A DNA stretch of 7,806 nucleotides, from NCBI GenBank assembly GCA_027080405.1, contig JALWSL010000173.1, positions 1-7,806 on the forward strand, written 5' to 3'. Shown in pieces: positions 1-6,615 of the stretch; position 1 is the stretch's first letter, and each line of letters begins with the position of its first letter. The position numbers and the translations under genes are program-made. The notes under the pieces are model-generated. The model saw nothing but the letters and a program-made list of their open reading frames with translations. It searched no databases and had not been told where the DNA came from. This DNA is from Planctomycetaceae bacterium (lineage in GTDB: Bacteria; Planctomycetota; Planctomycetia; Planctomycetales; Planctomycetaceae).

Positions 1-1
1 G

Positions 2-1888
2 GGAGATACACACGCCGGACTGCTCAACTTTCGCCCGGTGGCCTACTTTTCGGCTGAGTTCGGAATTCACGAATCGCTGCGGGTTTACTCCGGCGGGTTG
101 GGAGTACTTGCTGGCGATCATCTGAAAAGTGCATCCGATTTGGGAGTCCCGCTGGTGGGGATCGGGTTGTTCTATCATGAAGGATATTTTTCGCAGATCA
201 TTGATGAATCCGGCTGGCAGCAGGAGATCTACAACGAAGTCGATCCACAGACCATGCCGATCACGCCCATCAAGGACGCCCAGGGAAACGATCTTCTCAT
301 TTCTGTCGAAACCAGGCATGAGAAAATATATGCCCGTATCATCAGAATTCAGGTTGGGAGAATTAAACTCTTCCTGCTCGATGCCAACATCCCGGAGAAC
401 AGCGAGGAACATCGCCAGTTGACCGCCCGACTTTACGGGGGAGATCAACGCACACGAATCCGTCAGGAAATGCTTCTCGGAATAGGTGGGGTGCGTGCGC
501 TCAAGGCACTCGGAATCAATCCGCGTGTGATTCACATGAATGAAGGCCATTCCGCTTTTGCGCCGCTGGAAGTGATCAACAACAGAATGCACGAAGACGG
601 GATGAGTTTTGATGATGCCCTGCGTGAAACCGCGGCGGCCAATGTCTTCACCACGCATACTCCCGTTCCCGCAGGACACGACCGTTTTGATTCCGCCCTG
701 ATTGATGAACATCTCGGGCCGATGGCCGATTCTCTCGGACTTGATCATCACGGAATCATGGGGATGGGACGGGTTGATCCGCAAAACGATCACGAAACAT
801 TCTGCATGACCGTGCTGGCTTTCAAAACTTCCCGTCGGGCAAATGCGGTTTCCAACTTACACGGTGTTGTTTCAAGAAAGATGTGGGCCAGTCTCTGGCC
901 TTGGCGAAGCGAAGAAGAAGTCCCGATTGGGCATATTACCAATGGAGTGCACGTGAATTCATGGCTCGCGACTCAAATGCGGGTTCTTTATGATCGCGTG
1001 CTGGATCCTGAATGGCATTTACGGACAGGTGATCCGAAAGCCTGGGCCGGGTTTGAACGGGTGACCCCTGGCGAATTGTGGGAAACACATCAGGCATTGA
1101 AAGCCCGGCTGATCTTTTACACACGCAGCCGACTGATGAAACAGGCGGCTCGACATAACGTGCCTCAAAGTGAATTGGACGAGCTTTCCAACATACTGGA
1201 TCCGCAGGCGTTGACCATTGGCTTCGCCCGACGGTTTGCACCGTATAAACGGGCTGACCTCATTCTGCGCGATGCTGACCGACTTGCCAAATTGGCCCAT
1301 GATACCGAACGACCGGTTCAGTTCATCTTCTGTGGCAAGGCCCATCCTGCTGACCAAAACGGAAAGGCGATTTTGCAACGCATCATCCAGCTTTCGCACT
1401 CCGATCAATTCAGGGGAAAAATTGTCTTTCTGGAAGATTACGATATCAACTTCACCCGCTATCTGGTGCAGGGAGTTGATGTCTGGCTGAATAACCCGAG
1501 ACGGCCCCTTGAGGCTTCCGGAACAAGTGGTCAGAAAGTCGTTCTCAATGGCGGGTTGAATTTCTCGGTTCTCGATGGATGGTGGGCCGAAGCGTATGAT
1601 GGGACAAACGGTTTTGCGATCGGCGATGGCAACATTCACGTCGATCCGGAAATTCAGGACGAACGGGACGCCCAAAGCTTGATGGATGTTCTCGAAAGCG
1701 AAATCGTTTCCATCTTTTATGACCGTAATCGCGATGATCTGCCTCTGAACTGGATCGAACGAATGAAGCGGTCGGTGAAAACGCTCGGTTGGCGATTTAA
1801 CGCCGATCGTATGGTGATGGACTATGTCACCGAAGGTTACATCCCCGCAGCGGGCGGTCTTTCTTCGGAAATGAGAATCATGCCGTAA
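2..1888 (+). CDS. glgP: Alpha-glucan (glycogen) phosphorylase, 5' end missing
   Basis: This enzyme (family GT35) cleaves alpha-1,4-glucans such as glycogen with phosphate, releasing glucose-1-phosphate in the cytoplasm. The frame is open from the window edge ([20 protein letters not shown]), so the GTG at 38 is an internal valine and not the start. About 629 residues are visible. Family members usually have 700-850, so the N-terminal part is outside the window. Counting from the valine at 38, conserved blocks run in order: [19 protein letters not shown] near the start, [46 protein letters not shown], and EASGTSGQK. The lysine of the last block (bases 1535-1537) matches the residue that binds pyridoxal phosphate in glycogen phosphorylases. 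The [15 protein letters not shown] wording, in place of EASGTGNMK, places it in the Thermus/archaeal-type alpha-glucan phosphorylases. The gene ends with TAA and converges on the ribosomal cluster. The family call is very secure; the exact glucan preferred is not known. Confidence 0.96.
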   Translation, partial: GDTHAGLLNFRPVAYFSAEFGIHESLRVYSGGLGVLAGDHLKSASDLGVPLVGIGLFYHEGYFSQIIDESGWQQEIYNEVDPQTMPITPIKDAQGNDLLISVETRHEKIYARIIRIQVGRIKLFLLDANIPENSEEHRQLTARLYGGDQRTRIRQEMLLGIGGVRALKALGINPRVIHMNEGHSAFAPLEVINNRMHEDGMSFDDALRETAAANVFTTHTPVPAGHDRFDSALIDEHLGPMADSLGLDHHGIMGMGRVDPQNDHETFCMTVLAFKTSRRANAVSNLHGVVSRKMWASLWPWRSEEEVPIGHITNGVHVNSWLATQMRVLYDRVLDPEWHLRTGDPKAWAGFERVTPGELWETHQALKARLIFYTRSRLMKQAARHNVPQSELDELSNILDPQALTIGFARRFAPYKRADLILRDADRLAKLAHDTERPVQFIFCGKAHPADQNGKAILQRIIQLSHSDQFRGKIVFLEDYDINFTRYLVQGVDVWLNNPRRPLEASGTSGQKVVLNGGLNFSVLDGWWAEAYDGTNGFAIGDGNIHVDPEIQDERDAQSLMDVLESEIVSIFYDRNRDDLPLNWIERMKRSVKTLGWRFNADRMVMDYVTEGYIPAAGGLSSEMRIMP

Positions 1889-1899
1889 CAATTCATCCT

Positions 1900-1923
1900 G
1901 CCCGGGGATCAATGCCGGGCTTT
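1900..1923 (+). terminator. Possible weak terminator after the phosphorylase gene
   Basis: GCCCGG (1900-1905) and CCGGGC (1915-1920) form a perfect 6-bp GC-only stem with a 9-base loop, starting 12 bases after the glgP stop codon. It is followed by only three T residues, so it is a weak intrinsic terminator at best. There is no T tract on the other strand. The position fits an end-of-gene signal; function is inferred. Confidence 0.4.
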
Positions 1924-1940
1924 CATCCGGTGTCCCGGAA

Positions 1941-2141
1941 CTATTCGATGTGGAATATCAACACGGAATAGCCGATTCTGCCGACCGGTTTGTATTTGTG
2001 CAAGTAGTTGTAGAAACCGTGTTCCTGGTACAATTCGTGAATACTGACCACATACCAGTCCTGTTCAGGAACGAAATCCGTATCTTCCGGCGAATCGGAC
2101 ATCTTGGGAGTGGTGCAACCTACACGACGCAAATATTTCAA
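1941..2141 (-). CDS. Unrecognised small protein, possibly 5'-truncated
   Basis: I do not recognise this 66-residue ORF. It starts at TTG (2141) and ends at TAG (1941). It is rich in aromatic residues and histidine (for example QDWYVVSIHELYQEHG and FYNYLHKYKP) and has no evident signal peptide or clear membrane segment. Codon choice (GAA, CAG, TAC, TTC, CAC, GAC) resembles real genes nearby, whereas the overlapping + strand ORF at 1950-2177 has less gene-like codons. The frame stays open upstream to base 2282, and coding-like codons seem to continue to about 2195 (WRFEAWLSDCLWQFVYIA), but no ATG or GTG and no ribosome binding site is visible there. The true start is therefore uncertain, and it may be the remnant of a longer gene. 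It lies downstream of rplQ on the same strand and could be read through from it. Confidence 0.4.
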   Translation of the reverse strand: MKYLRRVGCTTPKMSDSPEDTDFVPEQDWYVVSIHELYQEHGFYNYLHKYKPVGRIGYSVLIFHIE

Positions 2142-2355
2142 AGCGATGTAAACGAACTGCCAAAGGCAGTCAGATAACCAAGCTTCAAATCGCCAGAGTA
2201 GGAATGCAGGAGGATCGGAGGTTAGCGGTGTCTTCCTTCTCTCCTCGACCAGAATCAGTGAGCCACAACGAGGCAGCTGAGGTCAATGCGTCGAGTTCGC
2301 GCACAGCGGAAGGCAGTACATGGCCCGCCCCCCCGAGCCAAGCCTCAAAAAGGGG
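2142..2355. other. Gap between rplQ and the small ORF; no clear gene
   Basis: Apart from the hairpin at 2156-2170 and the possible upstream extension of the small ORF, I see no gene, RNA or strong terminator in this stretch. Just after the rplQ stop codon the - strand reads CCCCTTTTTGAGG and then a run of seven G residues (2328-2334). The C4/G4 pairing there is short and has no T tract behind it, so it is not a convincing terminator. Confidence 0.5.
2156..2170. repeat. Perfect short inverted repeat (hairpin)
   Basis: ACTGCC (2156-2161), AAA, GGCAGT (2165-2170) form a perfect 6-bp stem with a 3-base loop, in the gap between rplQ and the small ORF. On the - strand it is followed by TTCGTTTACATC, which is only mildly T-rich, so it could be a poor terminator for the rplQ transcript. 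It also overlaps the coding-like extension upstream of the small ORF. Function is unknown. Confidence 0.3.
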
Positions 2356-3108
2356 CTATTCTTTTTCCTCTTCTTCTACCGGTTCAGTTTGAGAAGAAGC
2401 CTCAACTTCAGGCGTTTCCGCATCAGCGTTGCTTTCCTCAGTGCCGCTGCCTGTAGCTTCGTCCGCTGCAACCGTTTCCGCCGTGTTCTCATCCTCTTCG
2501 ACGTCAGCGGTCGACGACGATTCCGATTCGTCTGTTTCAGCATCCGTCACGACAGGGGCTGTCGGTTTCTTTTTGACACGATCGCGCGATTCATCACCGA
2601 CAAATTCAATAAACGCCAGTTGACCACCATCACCGAGACGGCGTTTGGCCAGTTTGATAATTCGGGTGTAACCGCCATGCCGCTCTTCAAATTGCTCGGC
2701 CAAATCGTCAAAAAGGATGTCAACGGCCTCTTTGTCCCTGAGCAGGGCGAATGCTCGTCGCCGCATGGCTATTACCGGGGCGATCGCCTGGTTCCATTCA
2801 TTCCATCGCGAGGACTCCCGCCATGCCTTCCATTCGGCCGAATTCTTCTCTGCCGTCGTGTCCAACTCATCAGCCTGACGCTGGATTGGCAATGCCTTGC
2901 GGGCCAGTGTGACCAGCTTTTCCACAAAAGGGCGAATTTCCTTCGCTTTGGGAACGGTCGTCACAATTCTTCCCGGAACCTTCGGTGCCTGTGGATCGTC
3001 CTCGTCTGGCCTGACTGACTTGATCAGGCTCACAGCCATATTGCGAAACATGGCTTTGCGGTGCGAAGCCGTCCGGCCAAGATGTCGTCCTCGAACGCGA
3101 TGTCTCAT
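2356..3108 (-). CDS. rplQ: 50S ribosomal protein L17, enlarged form
   Basis: L17 is a large-subunit protein near the exit of the peptide tunnel. The 250-residue product begins [20 protein letters not shown] and carries the family blocks [19 protein letters not shown] (about 52-70), [14 protein letters not shown] (about 116-129) and [18 protein letters not shown] (about 143-160). Against the 127-residue E. coli protein it has about 14 extra residues around 32-46 and about 39 extra around 72-112, the latter rich in tryptophan and charged residues. After the core ends at about 170 there is an 80-residue tail that is strongly acidic from about 187, full of E, D, S, T and A, and ends EPVEEEEKE. 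The ATG at 3108 matches the family N-terminus; the upstream AAGCAAGTAG is only a weak ribosome binding site. It is the last gene of the cluster, 93 bases after rpoA. The tail is likely disordered. The identity is secure. Confidence 0.95.
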   Translation of the reverse strand: MRHRVRGRHLGRTASHRKAMFRNMAVSLIKSVRPDEDDPQAPKVPGRIVTTVPKAKEIRPFVEKLVTLARKALPIQRQADELDTTAEKNSAEWKAWRESSRWNEWNQAIAPVIAMRRRAFALLRDKEAVDILFDDLAEQFEERHGGYTRIIKLAKRRLGDGGQLAFIEFVGDESRDRVKKKPTAPVVTDAETDESESSSTADVEEDENTAETVAADEATGSGTEESNADAETPEVEASSQTEPVEEEEKE

Positions 3109-3150
3109 ACTACTTGCTTATTCAATAAAATAGATAAAAGAGATTTTCCA

Positions 3151-3164
3151 AATGCCCATTCCCT
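3151..3164 (-). repeat. Shared 14-base spacer motif, copy 2 (rpoA-rplQ)
   Basis: AATGCCCATTCCCT on the + strand (AGGGAATGGGCATT in the transcript) lies in the rpoA-rplQ spacer. It matches the copy at 4346-4359 in the rpsK-rpoA spacer at 13 of 14 positions. Both occur in the same orientation after a gene end. Function is unknown. Confidence 0.5.
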
Positions 3165-3183
3165 GCGACACAGGAATAAACGA

Positions 3184-3209
3184 TTTCAATTGGGGTCAGT
3201 TTCAATTGG
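3184..3209. repeat. 10-bp direct repeat across the rpoA stop codon
   Basis: TTTCAATTGG occurs at 3184-3193 and again at 3200-3209. The second copy contains the rpoA TGA stop and last asparagine codon; the first lies just downstream in the rpoA-rplQ spacer. The spacing of 16 bases is not a multiple of three. It is probably a small local duplication. Confidence 0.55.
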
Positions 3210-4218
3210 ATGTCGTCTGACGTTTGGGCAGTTTCATTCCCATTCGCAACCCAAGGGCTGTCAGCCGCTCGCTTACTTCAACCAGAGTCGTTTCACCAAA
3301 GTTGCGAACCTGCAGCAACTGATCTTCTGTTCGAGCGACCAGGTCCCGCACGGTAACGATTCCTTCCGATTCCAGACAGTTGGTTGCGCGGACGGAAAGA
3401 TTCAGCTCCGCCAGAGACTGATTCAGTTTTTCTTCCAGTTCCAGATCGATTGGTGAATGACCGGTTGCCTCGGCCATTCCGTTCAAACCATCTTCAGGCG
3501 GAAGTTCCGGTCCGGACTCGCGATAGGTGATGAACGGGTTGAGATGTTTCCTCATGATTTTTGCAGCTTCAATCAGTGCCATCTCCGGACTGACCGTTCC
3601 GTTTGTCCAGATATCCAGGATCAGTTTATCGTAGTTGGTTCGTTGTCCCACACGGGTTTCTTCGACAGCAAACCGGACTCTTTCGACGGGCGAGTAAAGC
3701 GCATCGAGTGGAATCACACCAATTTCATTTTCATCCTGATAGTGCTCATTGGCCGGGATGTAACCCCGCCCGTTTTCGACGGTCAATTCCATTGAAAAAG
3801 GCACATCGTCTGTCATCGTTGCGATGACCAGATCCTGATTGATCACCTCGACCTGATCATCGGTAATGACATCTGCGCCGGTGACGACACCACGAGTATG
3901 TTTTTCGATTCGGATGGTCTTCGGGCCAGCCGCATGGCTTTTGACAATCAACGACTTCAGGTTCAGACAGATATCGGTGACATCTTCGACCACCCCGGGA
4001 ATGGTTGTGAACTCGTGTTGCACGCCCTGGATTTTCACACGAGTGACGGAACTTCCTTCGAGCGAAGAAAGCAAAATCCGCCTCAAACTGTTACCGATGG
4101 TCGAACCGTAACCGTACTCGAACGGTTCACAAATGAATCGACCGAATGTTGAAGTCGCCGTTTCACGTTCCATTACCAGGCGATTGGGTAATTCTAAACC
4201 GCGCCAACGAATTCGCAT
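3202..4218 (-). CDS. rpoA: DNA-directed RNA polymerase subunit alpha
   Basis: Alpha forms the dimer on which beta and beta' assemble, and its C-terminal domain touches promoter DNA and activators. The product has 338 residues, a normal length. The N-terminal domain shows the dimerisation signature [20 protein letters not shown] (33-52), then [16 protein letters not shown] and [14 protein letters not shown] linker at about 234-262 joins the C-terminal domain with its helix-hairpin-helix, [16 protein letters not shown] and [16 protein letters not shown]. Arg277 in LSVRATNC corresponds to E. coli Arg265, the main UP-element contact. The ATG at 4218 is preceded by AGGGAG with six bases between, a good ribosome binding site. 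It lies 139 bases after rpsK, the spacer where rpsD sits in many bacteria, and 93 bases before rplQ. The identity is secure. Confidence 0.98.
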   Translation of the reverse strand: MRIRWRGLELPNRLVMERETATSTFGRFICEPFEYGYGSTIGNSLRRILLSSLEGSSVTRVKIQGVQHEFTTIPGVVEDVTDICLNLKSLIVKSHAAGPKTIRIEKHTRGVVTGADVITDDQVEVINQDLVIATMTDDVPFSMELTVENGRGYIPANEHYQDENEIGVIPLDALYSPVERVRFAVEETRVGQRTNYDKLILDIWTNGTVSPEMALIEAAKIMRKHLNPFITYRESGPELPPEDGLNGMAEATGHSPIDLELEEKLNQSLAELNLSVRATNCLESEGIVTVRDLVARTEDQLLQVRNFGETTLVEVSERLTALGLRMGMKLPKRQTTSN

Positions 4219-4265
4219 ATATCTCTCCCTGAGATTGAAAGCGGAAGCTGTTTGTCTATCCAGAA

Positions 4266-4279
4266 TGTCCCGAGGGACA
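4266..4279 (-). repeat. Compact hairpin 1 in the rpsK-rpoA spacer
   Basis: TGTCCC, GA, GGGACA (+ strand) is a perfect 14-base inverted repeat. In the transcript it folds as a UGUCC/GGACA stem with a CUCG tetraloop, or six pairs with a 2-base loop. It lies 48 bases upstream of the rpoA start codon. There is no T tract, so it is not a terminator; it could be an RNA processing, stability or protein-binding site. Confidence 0.5.
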
Positions 4280-4327
4280 AACCCTTCGCTTCGTTAAGAA
4301 ATCTGTTCATGTACCACTGTTATCGAA

Positions 4328-4341
4328 TGCTCCAAGGAGCA
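4328..4341 (-). repeat. Compact hairpin 2 in the rpsK-rpoA spacer
   Basis: TGCTCC, AA, GGAGCA (+ strand) is a second perfect 14-base inverted repeat of the same design as the one at 4266-4279. In RNA it gives a UGCUC/GAGCA stem with a CUUG tetraloop. It begins 17 bases after the rpsK stop codon. No T tract follows. Confidence 0.5.
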
Positions 4342-4345
4342 CGGG

Positions 4346-4359
4346 AATGCCCATTTCCT
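4346..4359 (-). repeat. Shared 14-base spacer motif, copy 1 (rpsK end)
   Basis: AATGCCCATTTCCT on the + strand overlaps the rpsK stop codon (TAG, 4360-4358) and runs into the spacer. It matches 3151-3164 at 13 of 14 bases. See that entry. Confidence 0.5.
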
Positions 4360-4738
4360 AGACACGCCGTTTTTTGGGAGGCCGGCATCCATTGTGGGGC
4401 AGCGGTGTCACATCTTCGATCAATTTAATGGTGATTCCGGGTGTCTGCAATCCAGTGATCGCGCTTTCACGGCCGGAGCCAGGGCCTTTAACGCGAATTT
4501 CCATTTCACGCACACCAAATTTCTTGGCACGTTCAGCACAGACTTCCGAAGCACGCTGGGCGGCAAAGGGAGTGCTTTTCCGACTACCCTTGAAACCGGA
4601 CGTTCCAGCTGTTGCCCAACAAAGCACGTCGCCATTGGTATCTGTAATTGTCACTGTTGTGTTGTTGAACGTCGCCTTGATGTGAGCAATTGCCTTGGTC
4701 ACATTTCGCCTGATCTTTTTCTTCTTCACCTTAGCCAC
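4358..4738 (-). CDS. rpsK: 30S ribosomal protein S11
   Basis: S11 sits on the platform of the small subunit and helps shape the mRNA path near the E site. The 126-residue product matches the family closely (E. coli 129): a basic N-terminus ([11 protein letters not shown]), [52 protein letters not shown], and the usual C-terminus ending [12 protein letters not shown]. The start codon is GTG at 4738, chosen because it gives the standard N-terminus and has GGGAG six bases upstream. It follows rpsM by 104 bases and precedes rpoA. In many bacteria rpsD would come next, but it is absent here. The identity is secure. Confidence 0.98.
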   Translation of the reverse strand: MAKVKKKKIRRNVTKAIAHIKATFNNTTVTITDTNGDVLCWATAGTSGFKGSRKSTPFAAQRASEVCAERAKKFGVREMEIRVKGPGSGRESAITGLQTPGITIKLIEDVTPLPHNGCRPPKKRRV

Positions 4739-4842
4739 GACAAACTCCCGCTGTCTTGTGTTTTCTGTTGACTTCCGTCGAATACCTTTTGGTTACCTGA
4801 CTGGAACCGGATAGCAACCAACCTCGCACCGCCCCAAATTGC

Positions 4843-5229
4843 TTAGTGTTTCATATCCTTGACACCTTTTTTCCCTGCGACCGTCTTGCGGACACCCTTG
4901 CGTGTTCGCGCATTGGTAATCGTCCGTTGACCGCGAACAGGAAGTCCGCGACGGTGCCTGATTCCCCGGTACGACTGAATCTCCCTCAAGCGTGAAATAT
5001 TCTGTTGAGTCTGACGGCGCAACTGACCTTCAATGACGTAGTCGGTATCGAGCAGGTTGTTCAAATGGACGAGATCATCGTCACTTAACTCGGAAGCCTT
5101 CATCTGAGGGTCAACATTCAGCCTGCGACAGATTTCAATCGCTGTATGCCGACCGATCCCGTAAAGGTAGGTCAGCGAAATATAGGTCGCTTTATTGTTC
5201 GGAATATCAACACCCTGAACACGTGGCAT
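4843..5229 (-). CDS. rpsM: 30S ribosomal protein S13
   Basis: S13 is in the head of the small subunit, contacts the P-site tRNA with its C-terminal tail and forms bridges to the large subunit. The product has 128 residues (E. coli 118). It starts MPRVQGVDIPNNKATYISLT, carries the helix-turn-helix-like LYGIGRHTAIEICRRLNVD, and has the family signature RLREIQSYRGIRHRRGLPVR (about 80-99), followed by GQRTITNARTRKG. The threonine-isoleucine here replaces the more common TK, a minor variation. The C-terminus is basic and extended. ATG at 5229 has GGAG about ten bases upstream. The gene follows rpmJ by 105 bases, the usual order. The identity is secure. Confidence 0.98.
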   Translation of the reverse strand: MPRVQGVDIPNNKATYISLTYLYGIGRHTAIEICRRLNVDPQMKASELSDDDLVHLNNLLDTDYVIEGQLRRQTQQNISRLREIQSYRGIRHRRGLPVRGQRTITNARTRKGVRKTVAGKKGVKDMKH

Positions 5230-5334
5230 AACGTACTAACTCCGACTAACTGGTTTGAAAACAATGTAAAAGCAAATGAAAACCGTTCGCAATAACGATA
5301 CCGTAGCAACCTTCGTCACCCTTGAAGATGTCCG

Positions 5335-5451
5335 TTACCCCTGACGCTGCTTGTGCTTGGGGGTCGATGAGCAGATGACGTAGACCCGCCCCTTACGACG
5401 GACAATCTTGCAGTTTTCACAGATTCTTTTAACGCTCGCCCGGACCTTCAT
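5335..5451 (-). CDS. rpmJ: 50S ribosomal protein L36
   Basis: This is a 38-residue gene, read directly from the sequence: ATG at 5451 and TAA at 5337-5335. It starts [20 protein letters not shown] and ends [13 protein letters not shown]. Length and sequence match bacterial L36, the smallest large-subunit protein, which lies at the base of the L7/L12 stalk region near the peptidyl transferase centre. Cys11, Cys14, Cys27 and His33 are all present, so this is the zinc-binding (C+) type rather than the zinc-free paralogue. An AAGGTG sequence upstream is rather far from the start, a modest ribosome binding site. It lies between the promoter-bearing spacer after map and rpsM. infA, often directly upstream, is absent. 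Confidence 0.97.
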   Translation of the reverse strand: MKVRASVKRICENCKIVRRKGRVYVICSSTPKHKQRQG

Positions 5452-5574
5452 GGAACACCCATCACCTTTTTACTTATCGACGCGAAGACGGAAAAGAGGC
5501 TGTAAGCCGGCCAATTCCCCCATCGCCAACGGTATCTCGATCAACCCGCGCAGATAACACGGTCAACTTACACA

Positions 5575-5600
5575 ATTAACATAATCCATTAACACAATCC
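5575..5600. repeat. 13-bp tandem direct repeat in the rpmJ leader
   Basis: ATTAACATAATCC (5575-5587) and ATTAACACAATCC (5588-5600) abut directly and differ at one of 13 positions. In transcript sense the unit is GGATTRTGTTAAT. It could be a paired regulator site or a simple tandem duplication. Confidence 0.55.
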
Positions 5601-5611
5601 GCAACGCCCAC

Positions 5612-5638
5612 GTCCCCCCTCATAAAAAAGGGAGTGAC
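5612..5638 (-). repeat. Bulged hairpin in the rpmJ leader
   Basis: In the transcript, GTCACTCCC pairs with GGGGGGAC around a 10-base loop, TTTTTTATGA, giving eight pairs with one G-U and a bulged A. The T run is in the loop rather than after the stem, so this is not an intrinsic terminator. It would lie about 20-45 bases into the leader and may be a regulatory or protein-binding structure. Confidence 0.4.
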
Positions 5639-5661
5639 CTGCGAACCGATTGGAACGCGGA

Positions 5662-5691
5662 ATTATAGACAGACCAACCCGTTCCACACAA
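5662..5691 (-). promoter_or_regulatory. Candidate sigma70-type promoter for rpmJ-rpsM-rpsK-rpoA-rplQ
   Basis: On the - strand, TATAAT (5667-5662) is a perfect -10 box, with TTGTGT (5691-5686) as a partial -35 box 18 bases upstream. It lies within the spacer, 28 bases after the map stop codon. Transcription would start near 5655, about 200 bases before the rpmJ start. It would let the alpha-operon genes be transcribed apart from secY and map. The match is by eye only. Confidence 0.5.
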
Positions 5692-5718
5692 GCCAACAGC
5701 CACACTTCCGTTGGAAAT

Positions 5719-6540
5719 TCATCCATTCTCCTGAAATTCTCCCTTGATTCCCCGTTTCGCCAGTTCCGAGGCTCGTGGGGTCAGGATTTCCGCTCCGTCA
5801 GGGGTGATTGCAACGGTATGCTCAAAGTGAACACTCGGCTTCCCATCGAGTGTGACCACAGTCCAGTGATCCTCCGTGATGGCAACCCGTTTGGTTCCTG
5901 CATTTACCATCGGTTCGATTGCAATAACGAGACCGGGACGTAATTCAAAATCGTTCTCAAGTGTTGTTTGGTCGACAAAATGGGGAACCTGCGGGTCTTC
6001 GTGCATTTCCTGACCGATCCCGTGCCCCACAAAATCTTCTACGGAACTGCACCCATTTTTTTCGATGAATTCTGCCAACCTGGCAGCTACTTCGCTCCAC
6101 ATTTGACAATGCTCGATCTGTTCGATCGCCAGCAGCAGAGCGGCTTCTCCCACTTCCAGCAAATTCTGTTTTTGTGGATCAACCTGGCCAACCGGATAGG
6201 ACCAAGCGGAATCCCCACACCAGCCATTCAGCTTGCAGCCTGTGTCGACACTGACAATATCCCCCTCCCGCAGAACACGATCTCCCGGAATTCCATGGAC
6301 AACTTCGTCATTGACGGAAATACAGCAGACAGCCGGGAAGGGAACAGGGCCGGGAAAACCCTTGAAAAGCGGCTTTGCGTGATGCTTCACAAAAAGAGCT
6401 TCAACCGCCTGGTCCAACTCGGCGGTGGTGATTCCAGGTTGGATCATCGATTCAACGATCCGATGTGCTTCGGTGACAAGCAGGCCTGCCCGTCGCATTC
6501 GGTCGATTTCCCGTCGACTTTTCAAAAAAATTGTGCTCAC
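5719..6540 (-). CDS. map: Methionine aminopeptidase, type I
   Basis: Map removes the initiator methionine from new proteins in the cytoplasm, using two divalent metal ions. With the GTG at 6540 as start the product has 273 residues, close to the usual 250-275 of bacterial type Ia enzymes. The N-terminus then reads [20 protein letters not shown], which fits the family; a longer frame to 6597 would add an unlikely MWASFF leader that begins inside a hairpin loop. All five metal ligands are visible: Asp99 (VSVDTG), Asp110 (CGDS), His173 (GHGIG), Glu209 (AIEPM) and Glu240 (HFEHT). The substrate histidine is His82 in VVHGIPG. GAGAGG lies 12 bases before the GTG. There is no N-terminal zinc-finger extension. 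Its place after secY matches the spc cluster, but adk, often between them, is missing. Confidence 0.96.
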   Translation of the reverse strand: MSTIFLKSRREIDRMRRAGLLVTEAHRIVESMIQPGITTAELDQAVEALFVKHHAKPLFKGFPGPVPFPAVCCISVNDEVVHGIPGDRVLREGDIVSVDTGCKLNGWCGDSAWSYPVGQVDPQKQNLLEVGEAALLLAIEQIEHCQMWSEVAARLAEFIEKNGCSSVEDFVGHGIGQEMHEDPQVPHFVDQTTLENDFELRPGLVIAIEPMVNAGTKRVAITEDHWTVVTLDGKPSVHFEHTVAITPDGAEILTPRASELAKRGIKGEFQENG

Positions 6541-6581
6541 GACAACTGACAACCTCTCAGGAATAAAGAGAACTCCGGAAA

Positions 6582-6614
6582 AGAAAGATGCCCACATGGC
6601 GTGGGCATGTCTCT
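6582..6614 (-). terminator. Strong hairpin between secY and map, terminator-like
   Basis: In the transcript ATGCCCAC pairs with GTGGGCAT (8 bp perfect) around the loop GCCAT. After one C/C mismatch the stem continues for five more pairs, one of them G-U. The 3' side is CTTTCTTTTCC, a broken T-rich tract. It lies upstream of the map start, so it could end or attenuate transcription coming from secY. On the + strand the flank has no T tract. Confidence 0.45.
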
Positions 6615-6615
6615 G

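Larger units (their letters stand above)
5452..5718 (-). promoter_or_regulatory. rpmJ leader and map-rpmJ spacer (267 bases)
   Basis: No gene is visible here on either strand. On the - strand it holds, in order, a promoter (5662-5691), a bulged hairpin (5612-5638) and a 13-bp tandem repeat (5575-5600), then about 120 bases before the L36 start codon. The implied leader of about 200 bases is long enough for ribosomal-protein feedback control. That idea is inference from layout, not from a recognised binding site. Confidence 0.45.

Noticed and set aside
1019..1912. 297-codon open frame on the - strand opposite glgP
   Set aside because: It lies wholly over the well-supported phosphorylase gene and its last 24 bases, has no recognisable domain, and looks like an antisense shadow of the coding strand.
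1950..2177. 75-codon ORF on the + strand after glgP
   Set aside because: It overlaps the - strand small ORF, and its codon choice (GTA, ATA, CAA) is less like the neighbouring genes. Not excluded outright, but the - strand frame is the better candidate.
2176..2215. CTTCAAATC resembling a tRNA T-loop
   Set aside because: No acceptor stem, D-arm or anticodon arm can be built around it on either strand.
2328..2358. C/G-rich stretch after rplQ as an intrinsic terminator
   Set aside because: Only about four pairs form around a long loop, and the T run lies before the second half of the stem instead of after it.
2320..3018. 232-codon open frame on the + strand opposite rplQ
   Set aside because: The Arg/Phe/Ser-rich product is what antisense translation of the Glu- and Asp-rich L17 tail would give. 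No family features.
5968..6549. 193-codon open frame on the + strand opposite map
   Set aside because: Antisense to methionine aminopeptidase, which has all catalytic residues; no domain seen in the opposite frame.
6538..6597. Longer map product starting at the ATG at 6597
   Set aside because: It would start inside the loop of the strong hairpin, have no ribosome binding site, and add 19 residues not typical of type I methionine aminopeptidases.
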